A DNA stretch of 64,000 nt from Marinobacter sp. F4206 (GCF_019392195.1 NZ_JAHXKI010000001.1:186001-250000); one strand, 5' to 3'. Positions 1 through 11,726 are shown, counted from the stretch's first letter. Numbers and translations are program-made. Notes: a model not told the origin generated them from the letters alone.

Positions 1-1032
1 TTGGGAAAACAGCAGTGAATGACTGACCGAGGCCCCCGACACAATGCAGCCACCGGCGACCATGGAATCCACGGCGGTTCCGCGCCGGTTTTCATCATTG
101 AAAACAAACTTGGCGGGTGGAAGCTGCTCCTGGTATGTCCAGATAGGCCATTTGGAATCATAAAGATTCAGTTCCGGGCTCACGGAAATCAGTTCAAGGT
201 TGGCCTGCCACAGAGCATCCACAGTGCCGACATCCCGCCAGTATGCCTCCTTGTTCTGGACAGGATCCCGAAACGGGAACGCCATCACCTTCAGCCGTTC
301 AATAACCGATGGGATGATGTCCTTACCAAAATCGTGAGAAGACGAGGCTTCCCGCTGATGATCACGCATCAGTTCATCAAACAGAACCTGAGTGCTGAAC
401 ACGTAGATCCCCATCGACGCCAGCGCCTTTCCCGAGTTGCCCGGCATGGGGTTTGGTTTCTCTGGCTTTTCGGCAAACTCGGTAATTCGCATGTCGTCAT
501 CGACCGCCATCACGCCGAATGCGGGGGCTTCTTCCAATGGGACTTCGATGCATCCCACCGTGATGTCCGCCTCGCTTTCAACATGGGCGGCAAGCATGGT
601 GCCGTAATCCATCTTGTAGACATGGTCACCAGCGAGAATCAGCACATATTCGGGGGTGTGGCTGCGAATGATGTCGAGATTCTGAAGCACCGCATCGGCC
701 GTACCCTCGTACCAGGAGGTCTCGATTCTCTGCTGGGCCGGGAGCAGTTCCACAAATTCATCCAGCTCGGCGCGCAGGAATCCCCAGCCTCTTTGAATGT
801 GGCGGATCAGTGAATGAGACTTGTACTGGGTAATGACCCCGACCTGCCCGATTCCGGAGTTAATGCAATTGGACAGGGGGAAATCGATAATCCGGAATTT
901 GCCACCAAAGGGCACAGCGGGCTTGGCACGCCATTTGGTGAGATCATGAAGGCGTGAACCTCTCCCTCCGGCAAGCACGAGAGCAAGGGTTTGCCGAGTG
1001 AGACGACTGACATAACGCTTGGCCGTTTGCAT
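1..1032 (-). CDS. glgC: Glucose-1-phosphate adenylyltransferase (ADP-glucose pyrophosphorylase), C-terminus cut by window edge
   Basis: GlgC makes ADP-glucose from glucose-1-phosphate and ATP, the committed step of bacterial glycogen synthesis. Reading the minus strand from 1032 gives 344 codons with no stop before the window edge; the family is about 420 residues, so roughly the last fifth is missing. The N-terminus shows the nucleotide-binding signature [13 protein letters not shown], followed by [19 protein letters not shown], both typical of GlgC. The ATG at 1032 has an AGGGA box about 7 nt upstream; an in-frame ATG at 1068 is possible but has no comparable ribosome site. The gene is divergent from glgB-glgA-glgP, so the 197-nt gap between them probably holds both promoters. 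The identity is secure; the allosteric type cannot be judged from the fragment. Confidence 0.93.
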   Translation of the reverse strand, partial: MQTAKRYVSRLTRQTLALVLAGGRGSRLHDLTKWRAKPAVPFGGKFRIIDFPLSNCINSGIGQVGVITQYKSHSLIRHIQRGWGFLRAELDEFVELLPAQQRIETSWYEGTADAVLQNLDIIRSHTPEYVLILAGDHVYKMDYGTMLAAHVESEADITVGCIEVPLEEAPAFGVMAVDDDMRITEFAEKPEKPNPMPGNSGKALASMGIYVFSTQVLFDELMRDHQREASSSHDFGKDIIPSVIERLKVMAFPFRDPVQNKEAYWRDVGTVDALWQANLELISVSPELNLYDSKWPIWTYQEQLPPAKFVFNDENRRGTAVDSMVAGGCIVSGASVSHSLLFSQ

Positions 1033-1229
1033 AGATGCTTCCCTGAAAACCCCGAAGTTTTCCGTCATGGCGCCAGCATCCGTTGAACCGGATTTCGGCA
1101 CAGTTTTGACGAGCATATTAAGATTAGAACAGTATCACTCAATTATGGCGTAAAATTGTTGCAGGTCATTTTTTGTCCACCTGCCATAACGTCCAATGGA
1201 ACACCCTTTGTCAGGAATGAGCGTGGTCT

Positions 1230-3116
1230 ATGGAAAGCCCCACCCTGAGTGAGTTTGATCTCCACCTTTTTAATGAGGGACGGCATTGGCACATCTACAA
1301 TGTGCTGGGCGCTCACCTCTGTAAGTCCAAAGGAGTCGAGGGCGTGCGGTTTTCGGTCTGGGCTCCGCAGGCGCAGGCCGTCAGCGTGATTGGCGATTTC
1401 AACGCCTGGGCGTCGGGACGCGATGAGATGGCCAGCACCGGCGATTCGGGGGTCTGGTCCTGTTTTATCCCCGAGGTAAAGCCAGGCGCGCTCTACCGCT
1501 TTTGCATAACCGGTCCAGACGGGCAGAAGCTTGAGAAAATCGATCCCTACGGGCAGGCGTTTGAGTTGCGTCCAGCCAGCGCGGCCGTTGTTGTTGAACG
1601 GGGCCATTTTGCCTGGCAGGACGGAGACTGGCTGACCCGTCGCAGCCACTGGAACTGGCAGGAAGCGCCGATTTCAATCTATGAGGTGCATGCGGCATCG
1701 TGGCGCCATCACGGTTCCGGGCGATGGCTTACCTATCGCGAACTGGCTGATCAGCTCATTCCCTATGTTCTGGAAATGGGGTTTACCCACATCGAGCTGC
1801 TCCCCCTGACCGAGCACCCGCTGGATGAGTCCTGGGGCTACCAGACCACCGGTTACTACGCCCCGACCAGCCGCTTCGGCAGCCCTGATGACCTGAGATA
1901 CCTGATAGATCAATGTCACCGGGAAAATATTGGGGTGATTCTGGATTGGGTGCCAGGGCATTTCCCGACCGATGAACACGCTCTGGCCCGTTTTGATGGC
2001 AGCGCCCTGTATGAACATGAGGATCCCCGCAAGGGCAAGCATCAGGACTGGGGCACGCTGATCTACAACTATGGACGACACGAAGTAAGAAACTTCCTGA
2101 TTGGCAGCGCCCTTTTCTGGCTGGACACCTTTCATATTGATGGTCTTCGGGTGGATGCCGTCGCCTCAATGCTGTACCTCAATTACTCTCGTAAAGACGG
2201 GGAATGGGTTCCGAACATTCACGGTGGCCACGAGAACCTTGAGGCCATCGAGTTCCTGAGGGAGCTGAATGATGTTTGTCAGCAGCGTTTTCCAGGAGCT
2301 TTGGTAATTGCCGAAGAATCCACCTCCTGGCCTGGTGTCACTCGTCCGGGGCAAATTGGCGGGCTTGGCTTCAACCTGAAATGGAACATGGGCTGGATGC
2401 ACGACACCCTGGATTACCTCCGGCAGGACCCGGTATTTCGCCAGTATCATCACGACAAACTTACGTTTGGATTGCTGTACGCCTTCTCGGAAAACTTCCT
2501 GCTGCCTTTGTCCCACGATGAAGTGGTTCATGGCAAAGGCAGCCTGCTGAACAAGATGCCCGGGGACGACTGGCAAAAGCGGGCCTCCCTGCGCCTGTTA
2601 TTTACCTTCATGTTCACCTACCCCGGCGCCAAACTGCTGTTCATGGGCGGGGAATTTGGCCAGAGCCGGGAGTGGAACGAATCCCGGGAGCTGGACTGGG
2701 GTTTGCTGGCCACGCCGGAGCATCAAGGCCTTCAGGCCCTGGTGCGGGACCTGAACCATCTTTACTGCCGGGAACCCTCACTGCACATCAGGGGCTTTGC
2801 CGCCGACGGTTTTGAATGGATTGACTGTCACGACTCCTCGCAGTCGGTGATCAGCTATCTGAGAACGACAACCGGCGACAGTACCGTGGTCGTGGTGAAC
2901 TTTACTCCGGTCCCCCGTTACCATTACCGAATCGGAGTGCCGGAAGCCGGGCCGTGGCACGAGGTTCTGAACTCCGATTCCGAGTACTACGGCGGCAGCA
3001 ATGTAGGCAATCCCTTTGCCATAACCGCCGAGAACACCCCCTGGATGAACCGGAACTGGTCACTGGAACTCACGCTCCCGCCGCTTGGAGCGGTTGTACT
3101 GAGGCCGGCCAGATGA
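1230..3116 (+). CDS. glgB: 1,4-alpha-glucan branching enzyme, short form
   Basis: GlgB introduces alpha-1,6 branches into glycogen by cutting and transferring alpha-1,4 chains. The 628-residue protein has an N-terminal CBM48 module (about residues 20-120) and a GH13 barrel. Region I appears as DWVPGHFP, region II as [10 protein letters not shown] (nucleophile Asp309), region III as VIAEES (acid/base Glu362) and region IV as [12 protein letters not shown] (Asp430). It is about 100 residues shorter than the E. coli enzyme because the first N1 module is absent, a common short-form architecture. The stop overlaps the glgA start in an ATGA, implying translational coupling. First gene of a glgB-glgA-glgP unit facing away from glgC. 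Confidence 0.96.
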   Translation: MESPTLSEFDLHLFNEGRHWHIYNVLGAHLCKSKGVEGVRFSVWAPQAQAVSVIGDFNAWASGRDEMASTGDSGVWSCFIPEVKPGALYRFCITGPDGQKLEKIDPYGQAFELRPASAAVVVERGHFAWQDGDWLTRRSHWNWQEAPISIYEVHAASWRHHGSGRWLTYRELADQLIPYVLEMGFTHIELLPLTEHPLDESWGYQTTGYYAPTSRFGSPDDLRYLIDQCHRENIGVILDWVPGHFPTDEHALARFDGSALYEHEDPRKGKHQDWGTLIYNYGRHEVRNFLIGSALFWLDTFHIDGLRVDAVASMLYLNYSRKDGEWVPNIHGGHENLEAIEFLRELNDVCQQRFPGALVIAEESTSWPGVTRPGQIGGLGFNLKWNMGWMHDTLDYLRQDPVFRQYHHDKLTFGLLYAFSENFLLPLSHDEVVHGKGSLLNKMPGDDWQKRASLRLLFTFMFTYPGAKLLFMGGEFGQSREWNESRELDWGLLATPEHQGLQALVRDLNHLYCREPSLHIRGFAADGFEWIDCHDSSQSVISYLRTTTGDSTVVVVNFTPVPRYHYRIGVPEAGPWHEVLNSDSEYYGGSNVGNPFAITAENTPWMNRNWSLELTLPPLGAVVLRPAR

Positions 3117-4576
3117 CCCGAGTGCTGTTTGTCTCAAGTGAGGTGTACCCACTGGTCAAGACCGGTGGACTCGCGGATGTATCGGCCAGCCTGCCTGAAG
3201 CCCTGTGCAGGCTGGGTTACGACGTGAACATCCTGCTGCCCGGCTATCCCTCGGCAATGGAAACGGCTGGCGCATCCGGGGCAAGCCGAAAAGCCCGGAT
3301 CTCTATTGATGGTTATACCGTTAATCTGGTTGAGACCCGTCTGCCGGGAGCCGCGGTGACGCTCTGGCTGGTCGATTGCCCGCCCCTGTTCGGGCGTGAA
3401 GGCAACCCCTATCAGAATGACCAGGGTGAAGATTGGCCAGACAATGCATGGCGTTTCAAATTGTTTGCCCGGGTGGGGGCCAAAATCGCCATGGACCAGG
3501 CCGGACTGTCCTGGCATCCGGAAATTGTTCACTGCAATGACTGGCAAAGTGCCCTCTTACCGGTATTCCTCGAGCCATATCCTGAGCGCCCCGGGACCGT
3601 CTTTACCATTCACAATCTGGCCTACCAGGGGCTGTTTTCCCGGAAAACCTTTGAGGATCTGGGTCTGGACGAAAGCCTGTGGCGTTTTGAAAAGCTGGAA
3701 TTCCATGGCCGGTTGTCCTTCATCAAGGGCGGACTGGTTTTCAGCGACCGAATAACAACGGTCAGCCCGGGCTACGCCGAGGAGATTCAGACCCCGGCGC
3801 TGGGCTACGGATTGGATGGGCTGCTTCGTTATCGGCGACCACAGTTATCCGGGATCCTGAACGGAATTGATACTCGAACCTGGAATCCGGAAGAGGACCC
3901 TCATCTTGATAACCATTACGGTCGGGACCACCTGAAAAATAAACGTCTGTGCCAGGCCAATTTGCAACGATCACTTGGCCTGGGGCCCAATGGCGCCGTT
4001 CTGCTGGGTTTCGTGGGCAGACTGGTCGAGCAGAAAGGCCTGGACTGGCTGTTGACGGTGATGCCGCCTTTGTTGGAACGGGGCTGCCAGTTTGCGATGC
4101 TGGGGTCCGGCGAACGTCGCTACGAGGAGCCACTCAAGGAACTCTCATTGAAATGGCCGGACCGGGTCTCCCTCACACTCGGTTATGACGAGGCATTGGC
4201 TCACCGGATCACCGCCGGTTGCGACCTGTTCCTGATGCCATCCCGATTCGAACCTTGTGGCCTCAACCAGATGTACAGCCTGCGTTACGGGACAATTCCT
4301 GTGGTTCACTCCGTTGGTGGCCTGCGCGACACAGTCTTCGATCCCGCTGACACCGGCATTGATAATGCCAATGGCTTCTGTTTCAAATCGCCCGATTCGG
4401 CCAGTTTTCTGGCCGCTATTGAACGCGCGCTGGATTGCCATAAGAACCGCAAGGCCTGGCGGAGGTTGCAGGAAAACGGCATGGCTGGCGACTACTCCTG
4501 GAAGCAAAGCGCCCTGCACTACGGCGAGCTTTACCAGGGAATCCTTGCTGAACGACAGGACCCGAATTTGAAGTAG
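3113..4576 (+). CDS. glgA: Glycogen synthase (ADP-glucose dependent, GT5)
   Basis: GlgA elongates alpha-1,4-glucan chains using the ADP-glucose made by GlgC. The ATG at 3113 overlaps the glgB stop (ATGA) and gives a 487-residue protein, normal for bacterial GlgA. The frame is open further upstream inside glgB, but only from 3113 does the sequence match the family, with [20 protein letters not shown] containing the substrate-binding KTGGL (Lys16). The C-terminal GT-B half carries [12 protein letters not shown], the conserved Glu-containing nucleotide-sugar motif, and then [18 protein letters not shown]. No damage is seen. It is expressed with glgB and glgP. Confidence 0.96.
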   Translation: MTRVLFVSSEVYPLVKTGGLADVSASLPEALCRLGYDVNILLPGYPSAMETAGASGASRKARISIDGYTVNLVETRLPGAAVTLWLVDCPPLFGREGNPYQNDQGEDWPDNAWRFKLFARVGAKIAMDQAGLSWHPEIVHCNDWQSALLPVFLEPYPERPGTVFTIHNLAYQGLFSRKTFEDLGLDESLWRFEKLEFHGRLSFIKGGLVFSDRITTVSPGYAEEIQTPALGYGLDGLLRYRRPQLSGILNGIDTRTWNPEEDPHLDNHYGRDHLKNKRLCQANLQRSLGLGPNGAVLLGFVGRLVEQKGLDWLLTVMPPLLERGCQFAMLGSGERRYEEPLKELSLKWPDRVSLTLGYDEALAHRITAGCDLFLMPSRFEPCGLNQMYSLRYGTIPVVHSVGGLRDTVFDPADTGIDNANGFCFKSPDSASFLAAIERALDCHKNRKAWRRLQENGMAGDYSWKQSALHYGELYQGILAERQDPNLK

Positions 4577-4609
4577 CGGGAACGATTGCCCATAAAGGAG
4601 GCACTCATC

Positions 4610-7162
4610 ATGCCTAAAGCTACCGAGTTTCGACTTGAGGCCAGACCACGAGTTCCCGAGGCGTTGGAACGCCTCGAGGAACTGGCCAACAACCTGTTTT
4701 ACAGTTGGGATCATGGGGTGCGAAACCTGTTCGCCAGGATCGACCTGCCACTCTGGCAAAAGGTTGAACACAACCCCAAACTGTTTCTTCGGCGAGTGGC
4801 TCAGGGGCGCCTGGATGAAGCCAGTGAGGACCGTGCTTTCCTCGCAGAATATCGCCGGGTGCTAAGCAGTTATGACGCATATCTGGAGTTGGAGTCAGGT
4901 CCGGAAGTTGATGAAATCCTGAATCGGGAGACCTCACTGGTCGCCTATTTCTGCGCCGAATTCGGCTTCCATGAGAGCTTCCCGATCTATTCCGGCGGTC
5001 TTGGCATCCTGGCAGGCGACCACTGCAAGGCAGCCAGTGACCTTGGGTTACCGTTTGTCGCCGTCGGCCTTCTGTATCAGCAGGGTTATTTCATTCAGAC
5101 CATCGATCCCCAAGGTCAACAGGTTGCCCGCTACCAGTCCCATTTCAGCGATGAGCTGCCGATTACCGCGGTGGAGCACAGTGGCGAGCTGCTCAAAGTC
5201 ACGGTGCCCTTCCCCGGCCGTAACGTGGTGGCTCAGGTCTGGAAGGCCCAGATAGGTCACATCGACCTGTACCTGCTTGATACCCATACTCCCGAAAACA
5301 GTCCTGAAGACCGGGAATTGACTCTTCGACTCTACGGCGGCGACGAGTCCACCCGCATCAGTCAGGAAATGCTCCTCGGAATCGGTGGCACCCGTGTCCT
5401 CGAAGCGCTGGGGCTGGCTCCGACCGTCTGGCACATCAATGAGGGGCACGCGGCTTTTCAGATTCTGGAACGATGCCGGCAACTTACCGTTAACGGCCTG
5501 GACTTCGAAGCAGCACTGGAAGCGGTTGCAGCCTCCACTCTGTTCACCACGCACACACCGGTGCCGGCGGGGCACGACATCTTTGGCCGGGATCTTCTTG
5601 ATCATGCCCTCGGTGCCTACCTGGATGAGTCCGGTCTGGATTTTGAGAAAGTCTTCGCTCTTGGCTCCAAGAATGGCGAGGACAGCTTCAATATGACCAG
5701 CCTCGGACTGCGCGGTTCACGATTTCATAACGGGGTAAGCCGAATCCATGGCGCCGTCGCTTCAGAAATGGAGGGTGATGTCTGGCCGCAGATTCCGGCC
5801 GGGGAAAACCCTATCGGGTACATTACCAACGGTGTCCACGTACCGACCTTCCTGGCACCCGAGTGGGCCAGTCTGTTTGATATTCAGGCGCCGACCTGGC
5901 AAAGCGAGCTGCGCAATGCCGAGTTCTGGGAGTTCGTCGACCGGATCCCGGATTATCACTACTGGAGTGTGCACAAGGCCCTCAAGCAGCAAATGGGCGA
6001 GTTCGTGGTCAATCAGCTTCAGCGGCAGCACGTCCGTAATGGCACCGGACATTCGGTGACCGACAGGATGACACGGCAAATCGTTTCGGCAGAAAAGGAC
6101 ACGCTGGTCATCGGCTTTGCCCGGCGCTTTGCCACCTACAAGCGGGCGACGCTGATTTTCTCCGACCTCGGGCGGCTGGAACGTCTTTTGACCAACAAGG
6201 ACCACCCGGTTGTTCTGCTGTTTGCAGGCAAGGCTCACCCAAAGGACAAGCCCGGGCAGCACCTGATCAAGGTGATTCACGATCTGTCGATGCATCCGAA
6301 TCTCATGGGCCATGTCATCCTGCTGGAGGACTACGATCAGGCCATGGCCCGCCATCTCCTGAGTGGCGTGGACGTCTGGCTGAACACGCCAGAGTATCCA
6401 AAGGAAGCAAGCGGTACCTCCGGTGAAAAAGCCGCACTGAACGGCGCTTTGAACCTGAGCGTGCTCGATGGTTGGTGGGGTGAAGGTTATGACGGAGAAA
6501 ACGGCTGGGCAATCACACCGCGCAACCTGGACCTCGATCCCGAATTTCGGAATGAGGAAGAGGCACGGGACCTTCTGGACCTGCTGGAGTTTGAAATCAT
6601 CCCGCTCTATTACAACCGAGCCTCCCAGGGCTACTCCAAAGGCTGGGTAAAGCGTTCAAAAGCGTCGATGAAGACTATCACTCCGCGGTTCAACAGTCAG
6701 CGAATGGTTATGGATTATGTCGAGCGTTATTACTCCCGGGCCTCTGTGCAGGGTAACAAGATGCTCGCAAACGATGCGGCGATTGCCAGAGACGTCGGCG
6801 CCTGGAAACAACGGGTGCGGGATGCCTGGCCGGGCGTCAGCCTGAATGTACAGGGTTGTGTGCAGTCACGCTGCGCCTTCGATGAAACCATCGAACTCCG
6901 GGTGGAAGCGCATCTTAATGGGTTAACGGCCGGAGACGTCAGGGTCGAATGTCTGGTGGATCCTCAATGCATCGGGAGCCACCACTTGTCTGGTCAGAAT
7001 CTGATCCTGCTCGAAGAAGAGAGTGATCAGGACGGGAAAACCGTGTTCTCGGCGCAACTTGCGCCGCCGTATCCCGGCCTGCAGACCCTGAGGCTCAGAA
7101 TGTATCCCTACCATGACGCCCTCACCCATCCGCTGGAGATGGGCGCCATGCTATGGGTCTGA
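4610..7162 (+). CDS. glgP: Alpha-glucan (glycogen) phosphorylase
   Basis: This enzyme releases glucose-1-phosphate from alpha-glucan chain ends using phosphate and pyridoxal phosphate. The ATG at 4610 follows an AAAGGAGG box at optimal spacing; an upstream in-frame TTG (4586) lacks one. The 850-residue length and motifs such as YFCAEFGFHESFPIYSGGLG and HINEGHAAF fit the divergent glucan phosphorylase family common in marine gammaproteobacteria rather than the E. coli GlgP type. The PLP lysine is in GTSGEKAALNG (Lys607). It lies 33 nt after glgA, so synthesis and breakdown enzymes are probably co-transcribed. The specific glucan length preference is not evident. Confidence 0.93.
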   Translation: MPKATEFRLEARPRVPEALERLEELANNLFYSWDHGVRNLFARIDLPLWQKVEHNPKLFLRRVAQGRLDEASEDRAFLAEYRRVLSSYDAYLELESGPEVDEILNRETSLVAYFCAEFGFHESFPIYSGGLGILAGDHCKAASDLGLPFVAVGLLYQQGYFIQTIDPQGQQVARYQSHFSDELPITAVEHSGELLKVTVPFPGRNVVAQVWKAQIGHIDLYLLDTHTPENSPEDRELTLRLYGGDESTRISQEMLLGIGGTRVLEALGLAPTVWHINEGHAAFQILERCRQLTVNGLDFEAALEAVAASTLFTTHTPVPAGHDIFGRDLLDHALGAYLDESGLDFEKVFALGSKNGEDSFNMTSLGLRGSRFHNGVSRIHGAVASEMEGDVWPQIPAGENPIGYITNGVHVPTFLAPEWASLFDIQAPTWQSELRNAEFWEFVDRIPDYHYWSVHKALKQQMGEFVVNQLQRQHVRNGTGHSVTDRMTRQIVSAEKDTLVIGFARRFATYKRATLIFSDLGRLERLLTNKDHPVVLLFAGKAHPKDKPGQHLIKVIHDLSMHPNLMGHVILLEDYDQAMARHLLSGVDVWLNTPEYPKEASGTSGEKAALNGALNLSVLDGWWGEGYDGENGWAITPRNLDLDPEFRNEEEARDLLDLLEFEIIPLYYNRASQGYSKGWVKRSKASMKTITPRFNSQRMVMDYVERYYSRASVQGNKMLANDAAIARDVGAWKQRVRDAWPGVSLNVQGCVQSRCAFDETIELRVEAHLNGLTAGDVRVECLVDPQCIGSHHLSGQNLILLEEESDQDGKTVFSAQLAPPYPGLQTLRLRMYPYHDALTHPLEMGAMLWV

Positions 7163-7182
7163 GTACGCCCGGTCTGGTTCAA

Positions 7183-7842
7183 TCAGAGCGCGTGGCGCCT
7201 TATGAAGCGGCCAATATCCAGCACTTCCTCCAGGCAGACGCTGTGCTCCATCGGGAAGGTCTGGTAAGTGGGGGTGTAGCCCATCTCTTTCAGGGTTTCG
7301 ACACTCTTCACGCCCAGCGATTCCGGAACCACGGGATCGAACGTGCCGTGGTAGACGCTGATGGGCGTTTCCGCATTGGCCGTTGAGGGTTTGATGGTCT
7401 CTGAGGTCGCGAAATAGGTGGAGAGCGCGAGCACACCGGCGAGTCGCTGGGGATAGGTCAGGCCCAGTTCATAAGCCACGGCGCCGCCCTGGGAGAAACC
7501 CGCAAGAATGATCTTTTCCGCCGGTATGCCCCGTTCGATTTCGCGGTCCACCAGTTTGGCCACCGCCTTGGCCGAATCCATCAACTGATCGGTATCCACG
7601 ACCCGATCAATATCCATTGCCTTGATGTCGTACCAGGCCGGCATCGTCATACCGCCATTGATGGTCACCGGCATGTTGGGGGCGTGCGGGAAAATAAAAC
7701 GGACCGCCGCGCCCTCCGGCAACCCCAGTTCCGGAACCACCGGCTCAAAATCGTGGCCACTTGCTCCCAGCCCGTGTAGCCAAATTACTGCCACGGTCGG
7801 TTCTGAAGCGGTTTCCAGTTCAATAAAATCAAGATCCTGCAC
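7183..7842 (-). CDS. Alpha/beta-hydrolase, carboxylesterase/acyl-protein thioesterase family
   Basis: A 219-residue serine hydrolase of the bacterial carboxylesterase II/phospholipase family, related to eukaryotic acyl-protein thioesterases. Visible are the oxyanion segment AVIWLHGLGASGHDF, the nucleophile elbow GFSQGG, the acid in HGTFDPVVP and the histidine in MEHSVCLEE, giving a complete Ser-Asp-His triad. I prefer the GTG at 7842, preceded by GAGGTG, over a TTG eight codons upstream, because the protein then starts like its relatives (MQDLDFIELETA). There is no signal peptide, so it is probably cytoplasmic. It converges on glgP with a 20-nt gap. The physiological substrate is unknown. Confidence 0.85.
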   Translation of the reverse strand: MQDLDFIELETASEPTVAVIWLHGLGASGHDFEPVVPELGLPEGAAVRFIFPHAPNMPVTINGGMTMPAWYDIKAMDIDRVVDTDQLMDSAKAVAKLVDREIERGIPAEKIILAGFSQGGAVAYELGLTYPQRLAGVLALSTYFATSETIKPSTANAETPISVYHGTFDPVVPESLGVKSVETLKEMGYTPTYQTFPMEHSVCLEEVLDIGRFIRRHAL

Positions 7843-7894
7843 ACAACACCTCGTTGACGTCGACAAATGAATCGCCGGAGTTTTTCCGGGGCTG

Positions 7895-9073
7895 TTAGTC
7901 TGAATTCGCTTCCAGCGCGGTCACCACCGGATTCGCATACATGTCCAGAAGGTACGGCCGAATGGTCGGATCACAGGCGTCCAGACGCCGCTCCATCTCG
8001 GCTTCCGCCGCTTCCAGTTCAGCCGGTGACCAGGCTTCTGCTGTAACCACGGTTTCGCTCACATTTTCGGGCGTGGCGTGGGACTCCGGGTGCACACCAC
8101 GCATCTGATAGGCCATCAGGTTAGACGCATGCAGATGATAGTGAGCATGCATCTCCCGGTCGATCCGTTCGGCCAGCTCCTTGGGAGTGTCCGGCGAGTC
8201 GTGAATGGGTGCTCCAAAGTGCACATGCACATGCCCTTTGAACCCGGTCAGCCCCTTCATGATCTGGTCGGTATCCTCGCCTTCTGACTTCGTGTAGTTG
8301 CCTGTGCGGGCGCGGGTTTCCAGTTCCCTGGCCTTGTCTTCGTCGCAGGGGTCGTATTCGTAGGCAATCGAAACAGGGACGATGTGTAACCGGTTCATAG
8401 CCTCGGCAAAACTGAGCCCGCTTTTCTTTCGGCTCATGTAGAACATTTTGATGATAGCCGGATCGGTAAAGTCGAGACCATCTTTGGCCCGCCCCTCCCG
8501 CTGCGCAATCCAGATGCTGTTGTTGGTATCAATGCTGTGGTTGATGAAGCCGGAGAGCGTCATGTAGGCATCCCGCATTTCCCGCGGACTGGTTATGTTC
8601 CGGCGTACCACGAAGCTCTTGTTAAGCCGCATCATTTCGGCAAAAACCCGGTTCGCCAGCAGGTTGTCGCCAATGGCAATTCTCGTGGTGTGGAAGCCGT
8701 GCTGGAACAGCTGGTAGTTCACCACCATTGGGTCAAACACAATGTCCCGGTGGTTCGAAATGAACAGGTGGGCACTGTTCTTGTCCAGGTTTTCCAGCCC
8801 GCTGGCAGTGACTCGGGTGGTGGTGTTGTCCACCAGTTCACCAACGTATTCCGAGAGGCGGGCCTGAAGATCGTCAACTCGATTAAAATGGCCAAAATGG
8901 CTGATCAGCCAGCGCCGGATAAATACTCGCAGTACTGCGGGAGCCCACCGGGCTAGGGTCGGCGACTTGAAGCGCCCGATCATATCCAGAAAATCCGGAT
9001 CATTTACCAGACGCCGGATGGCCGGGCCGGTCTCTTCGTCCGAATAGGGACGGATGGCATCAAATTCCTGCAT
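7895..9073 (-). CDS. Phospholipid/glycerol acyltransferase family protein
   Basis: A 392-residue protein of the PlsC/PlsB-like lysophospholipid acyltransferase superfamily. Block I is [10 protein letters not shown] (the His-Asp motif, here with five residues between His and Asp), block II is FVVRRN and block III is REGRAKDG. The central domain lies at about residues 75-290, with charged N- and C-terminal extensions lacking obvious membrane spans. The likely role is acyl transfer to a glycerophosphate-type acceptor at the inner membrane, but the acceptor cannot be read from sequence. The ATG at 9073 has an AGGG box; a GTG ten codons upstream is an alternative. It is followed by the esterase on the same strand, 52 nt downstream, possibly co-transcribed. 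Confidence 0.78.
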   Translation of the reverse strand: MQEFDAIRPYSDEETGPAIRRLVNDPDFLDMIGRFKSPTLARWAPAVLRVFIRRWLISHFGHFNRVDDLQARLSEYVGELVDNTTTRVTASGLENLDKNSAHLFISNHRDIVFDPMVVNYQLFQHGFHTTRIAIGDNLLANRVFAEMMRLNKSFVVRRNITSPREMRDAYMTLSGFINHSIDTNNSIWIAQREGRAKDGLDFTDPAIIKMFYMSRKKSGLSFAEAMNRLHIVPVSIAYEYDPCDEDKARELETRARTGNYTKSEGEDTDQIMKGLTGFKGHVHVHFGAPIHDSPDTPKELAERIDREMHAHYHLHASNLMAYQMRGVHPESHATPENVSETVVTAEAWSPAELEAAEAEMERRLDACDPTIRPYLLDMYANPVVTALEANSD

Positions 9074-9289
9074 GGAAGCCCTGTTATTGTCAGTGTCTGT
9101 CACAGAATTTCGCTGAACGGCGGTTCAAAAGGGCGGTATTGTAGCGTTTATCAAGTAACTTTGCCTCCATCGAAACACTTCCCTTTCGCCATCCCCACCG
9201 GCGAATCTGGTATCATCTGCGACCGCTGCCAAGGCAGTCTTTATGTCCCTGCAATCCTACCGGCCCTTGGCCGGACAACCGGTTACCTT

Positions 9290-11158
9290 ATGCACTTTGA
9301 ACAGGACTTTGATCAGCTCACCAACGAACGCCCGACAGCCTCCCGCCGGGATCCGGAACAGGTTCTCCACGAAGTGTTCGGTTATGAGGCCTTTCGGCCC
9401 CTGCAGGGTGACATCATTCGAGAAGTGGTCAACGGCAATGATGCGCTGGTACTTATGCCCACCGGTGGTGGTAAATCGCTATGCTACCAGGTCCCGGCGC
9501 TGGTACGGCCGGGCACGGCCATCGTTATTTCCCCGCTGATTGCCCTGATGCAGGACCAGGTTGCGGCCCTCAAGGAACTCGGCGTGAATGCCGCCTTCCT
9601 TAACTCCACGATGGATTTCGAGCAGGCGCGCGCCACCGAATACGCCCTGACGACCGGTGAGCTTGATTTACTGTACTGTGCGCCGGAACGTCTGATCCAG
9701 CCGCGCACCATAGATCTCCTTCACAACGCATCGATTTCCCTGTTCGCCATTGATGAGGCCCACTGTGTTTCCCAGTGGGGGCACGACTTCAGGTCCGATT
9801 ATCTTCAGCTAAGCATGCTCGCGGGCGAATTCCCGGGCATTCCCCGCATCGCCTTGACCGCAACAGCGGACGAGCGTACGCGCAAGGAAATCGCCGAACG
9901 GCTCACACTGGCCGAAGCGCGCCATTTCGTCAGCGGTTTCGACCGCCCAAACATTCAGTATCGGATTGCACCGAAAACTAACGCAAACAAACAGTTGTTG
10001 GACTTTATTAAATCAGAACATGAAGGCGATTGCGGCATCGTCTACTGCCTGTCACGTAACAAGGTGGACGCAACCGCCAAAATGCTGGCAGACAAAGGCT
10101 ACACCGCTCTGCCCTATCACGCAGGCCTTCCCGCGGAGGATCGGGCACGTCATCAGGAGCGCTTTCTCCGGGAGGACGGTGTCATCATCGTCGCGACCAT
10201 TGCCTTCGGTATGGGAATCGACAAACCGGACGTTCGATTTGTCGCCCACCTAGACCTGCCGAAAAGCCTGGAAGCCTACTATCAGGAAACCGGTCGAGCC
10301 GGACGCGATGGCAAACCCTCGACCGCCTGGATGGTGTATGGCCTTCAGGACGTCATCAAGCTTCGGCAAATGCTGGAAGCCTCCCAGGGTAACGATCAAT
10401 TCAAGCGGGTGGAACGCCAGAAGCTCGACGCCATGCTGGGGTTGTGTGAGGTTACACGGTGCCGCCGGCAGGTCCTGTTGCGCTACTTCGGGGACGTACT
10501 GGATGAGCCCTGCGGCAATTGCGATACCTGCCTGAATCCCCCGGAAACCTGGGACGGGACAGTGGCCGTCCAGAAAGCACTGTCCTGCGTTTTCCGAACG
10601 GGCCAGCGTTTCGGCGTGACCTATCTGATCGACGTACTCAGGGGTTCAGAGAACGAGCGTATCCTGCAATCCGGTCATCACGAGGTGTCGACCTATGGCA
10701 TCGGTACCGAACTGTCCGCCAATGAATGGAAATCGGTCTTCCGTCAGCTTGTCGCCAATGGCTACTTGCGCGCCGATCCAGAAGGCTATGGTGCGCTTCA
10801 GCTGACAGAACACTGCCGGCCTTTGCTCAAAGGCGAACATCAGGTTGAGTTGCGAAAAGACCCTGTCATAAAGAAAACGTCTTCCCGGTCTTCCGGTACA
10901 CGGAGCGGCTCGGCGGTTCGCGATCAGATTACCGACAGTCAGGGCTGGGAGGTGTTGCGCGCCTGCCGCAAGGAGCTCGCAGAACAAAAAGGGGTGCCGC
11001 CCTATGTGATCTTCCACGACACTACCCTTTTCGACATGCTTGAGCGCAAGCCCCGCTCACTCGAAGAGTTGGCGGAGGTCAGCGGTGTTGGTGCTGCCAA
11101 GTTGGAGAAATATGGAGCGACCTTCCTGGAAGCGATCGCCGGCCTGGACCAGAGTTGA
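9290..11158 (+). CDS. recQ: ATP-dependent DNA helicase RecQ
   Basis: RecQ unwinds DNA 3'-5' in recombination and fork repair. The 622-residue protein starts [10 protein letters not shown]; the frame is open upstream, but that stretch (from a TTG at 9161) is not RecQ-like. Motif 0 is [14 protein letters not shown], Walker A is [15 protein letters not shown], and motif II is [14 protein letters not shown]. The helicase C domain contains [10 protein letters not shown]. The RecQ zinc site is visible as CEVTRCRRQ followed by CGNCDTC. A C-terminal HRDC domain follows ([20 protein letters not shown]). All classic domains are present and in order. It is convergent with the DUF4442 gene. Confidence 0.96.
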   Translation: MHFEQDFDQLTNERPTASRRDPEQVLHEVFGYEAFRPLQGDIIREVVNGNDALVLMPTGGGKSLCYQVPALVRPGTAIVISPLIALMQDQVAALKELGVNAAFLNSTMDFEQARATEYALTTGELDLLYCAPERLIQPRTIDLLHNASISLFAIDEAHCVSQWGHDFRSDYLQLSMLAGEFPGIPRIALTATADERTRKEIAERLTLAEARHFVSGFDRPNIQYRIAPKTNANKQLLDFIKSEHEGDCGIVYCLSRNKVDATAKMLADKGYTALPYHAGLPAEDRARHQERFLREDGVIIVATIAFGMGIDKPDVRFVAHLDLPKSLEAYYQETGRAGRDGKPSTAWMVYGLQDVIKLRQMLEASQGNDQFKRVERQKLDAMLGLCEVTRCRRQVLLRYFGDVLDEPCGNCDTCLNPPETWDGTVAVQKALSCVFRTGQRFGVTYLIDVLRGSENERILQSGHHEVSTYGIGTELSANEWKSVFRQLVANGYLRADPEGYGALQLTEHCRPLLKGEHQVELRKDPVIKKTSSRSSGTRSGSAVRDQITDSQGWEVLRACRKELAEQKGVPPYVIFHDTTLFDMLERKPRSLEELAEVSGVGAAKLEKYGATFLEAIAGLDQS

Positions 11159-11163
11159 TCCTT

Positions 11164-11186
11164 GCGGCCAGTCAGTCGGCCGCTTT
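11164..11186 (+). terminator. Possible terminator hairpin after recQ
   Basis: GCGGCC and GGCCGC form a 6-bp stem around an 8-nt loop, followed by TTT, directly after the recQ stop. It overlaps the end of the convergent DUF4442 gene, so coding constraint could also explain it. The short T run makes it weak. Confidence 0.35.
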
Positions 11187-11726
11187 GAAACCCTGCTTTC
11201 TCACCCGGTAATGGGCAATGGAGTTGGCAACATGATTGCCTTTCTCGTCATGGAGCTGACCTTCCAGCGTGAACTTCGCCCGACCGGTGGCATCGGCTTC
11301 TGACAGGATCTTATCCACCTCTTCAGGCGACAGCGAGAACTCCACGGTAACGTCGGAATTGGCCGGCTGGAGAAACTGGAGGGTCATCTCCTTGAGAATC
11401 GGCGTGTAGGACGGCCCGAGATCAAACAGGGTAAGAACCCCGCCGGGAATTTCGGCCACCAGGAAGTAGGCGCCGGCATACAGGCTTCCAAAATGGTTCT
11501 TGTTGCCTTTGAGCCTGATTCTCGCCTTTACATAACCCGGCCTTAACTCCTCGACGCTGAACCGGTTTCGGGTGGCGAAGGGGATCGACAACCCGATAAT
11601 TCTGTTCACCGCCGCGTATCCACCAGTTTTGCGTAACCAGGCCAGTGGACTGGCCAGGGTGGCCTTGGAGTCCGAGTTTGCAACCCACTGCCCTGTCGCG
11701 CCAATAAGATTATCGATGAGTGCCAT
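11172..11726 (-). CDS. DUF4442 hotdog-fold protein, thioesterase-like
   Basis: A 184-residue protein with the DUF4442 layout: a leading helical segment, then a single hotdog domain around residues 45-170. The conserved stretch GNKNHFGSLYAGAYFLVAE sits where hotdog acyl-CoA thioesterases place their substrate helix. A hotdog fold suggests handling of acyl thioesters, but no activity is established for this family. It starts at the ATG at 11726 and has no signal peptide or membrane span. It stands alone on the minus strand between recQ and a divergent periplasmic binding protein gene. Confidence 0.8.
   Translation of the reverse strand: MALIDNLIGATGQWVANSDSKATLASPLAWLRKTGGYAAVNRIIGLSIPFATRNRFSVEELRPGYVKARIRLKGNKNHFGSLYAGAYFLVAEIPGGVLTLFDLGPSYTPILKEMTLQFLQPANSDVTVEFSLSPEEVDKILSEADATGRAKFTLEGQLHDEKGNHVANSIAHYRVRKQGFKAAD

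Noticed and set aside
19..813. 264-codon open frame on the plus strand
   Set aside because: Antisense to glgC, whose minus-strand frame shows the ADP-glucose pyrophosphorylase motifs.
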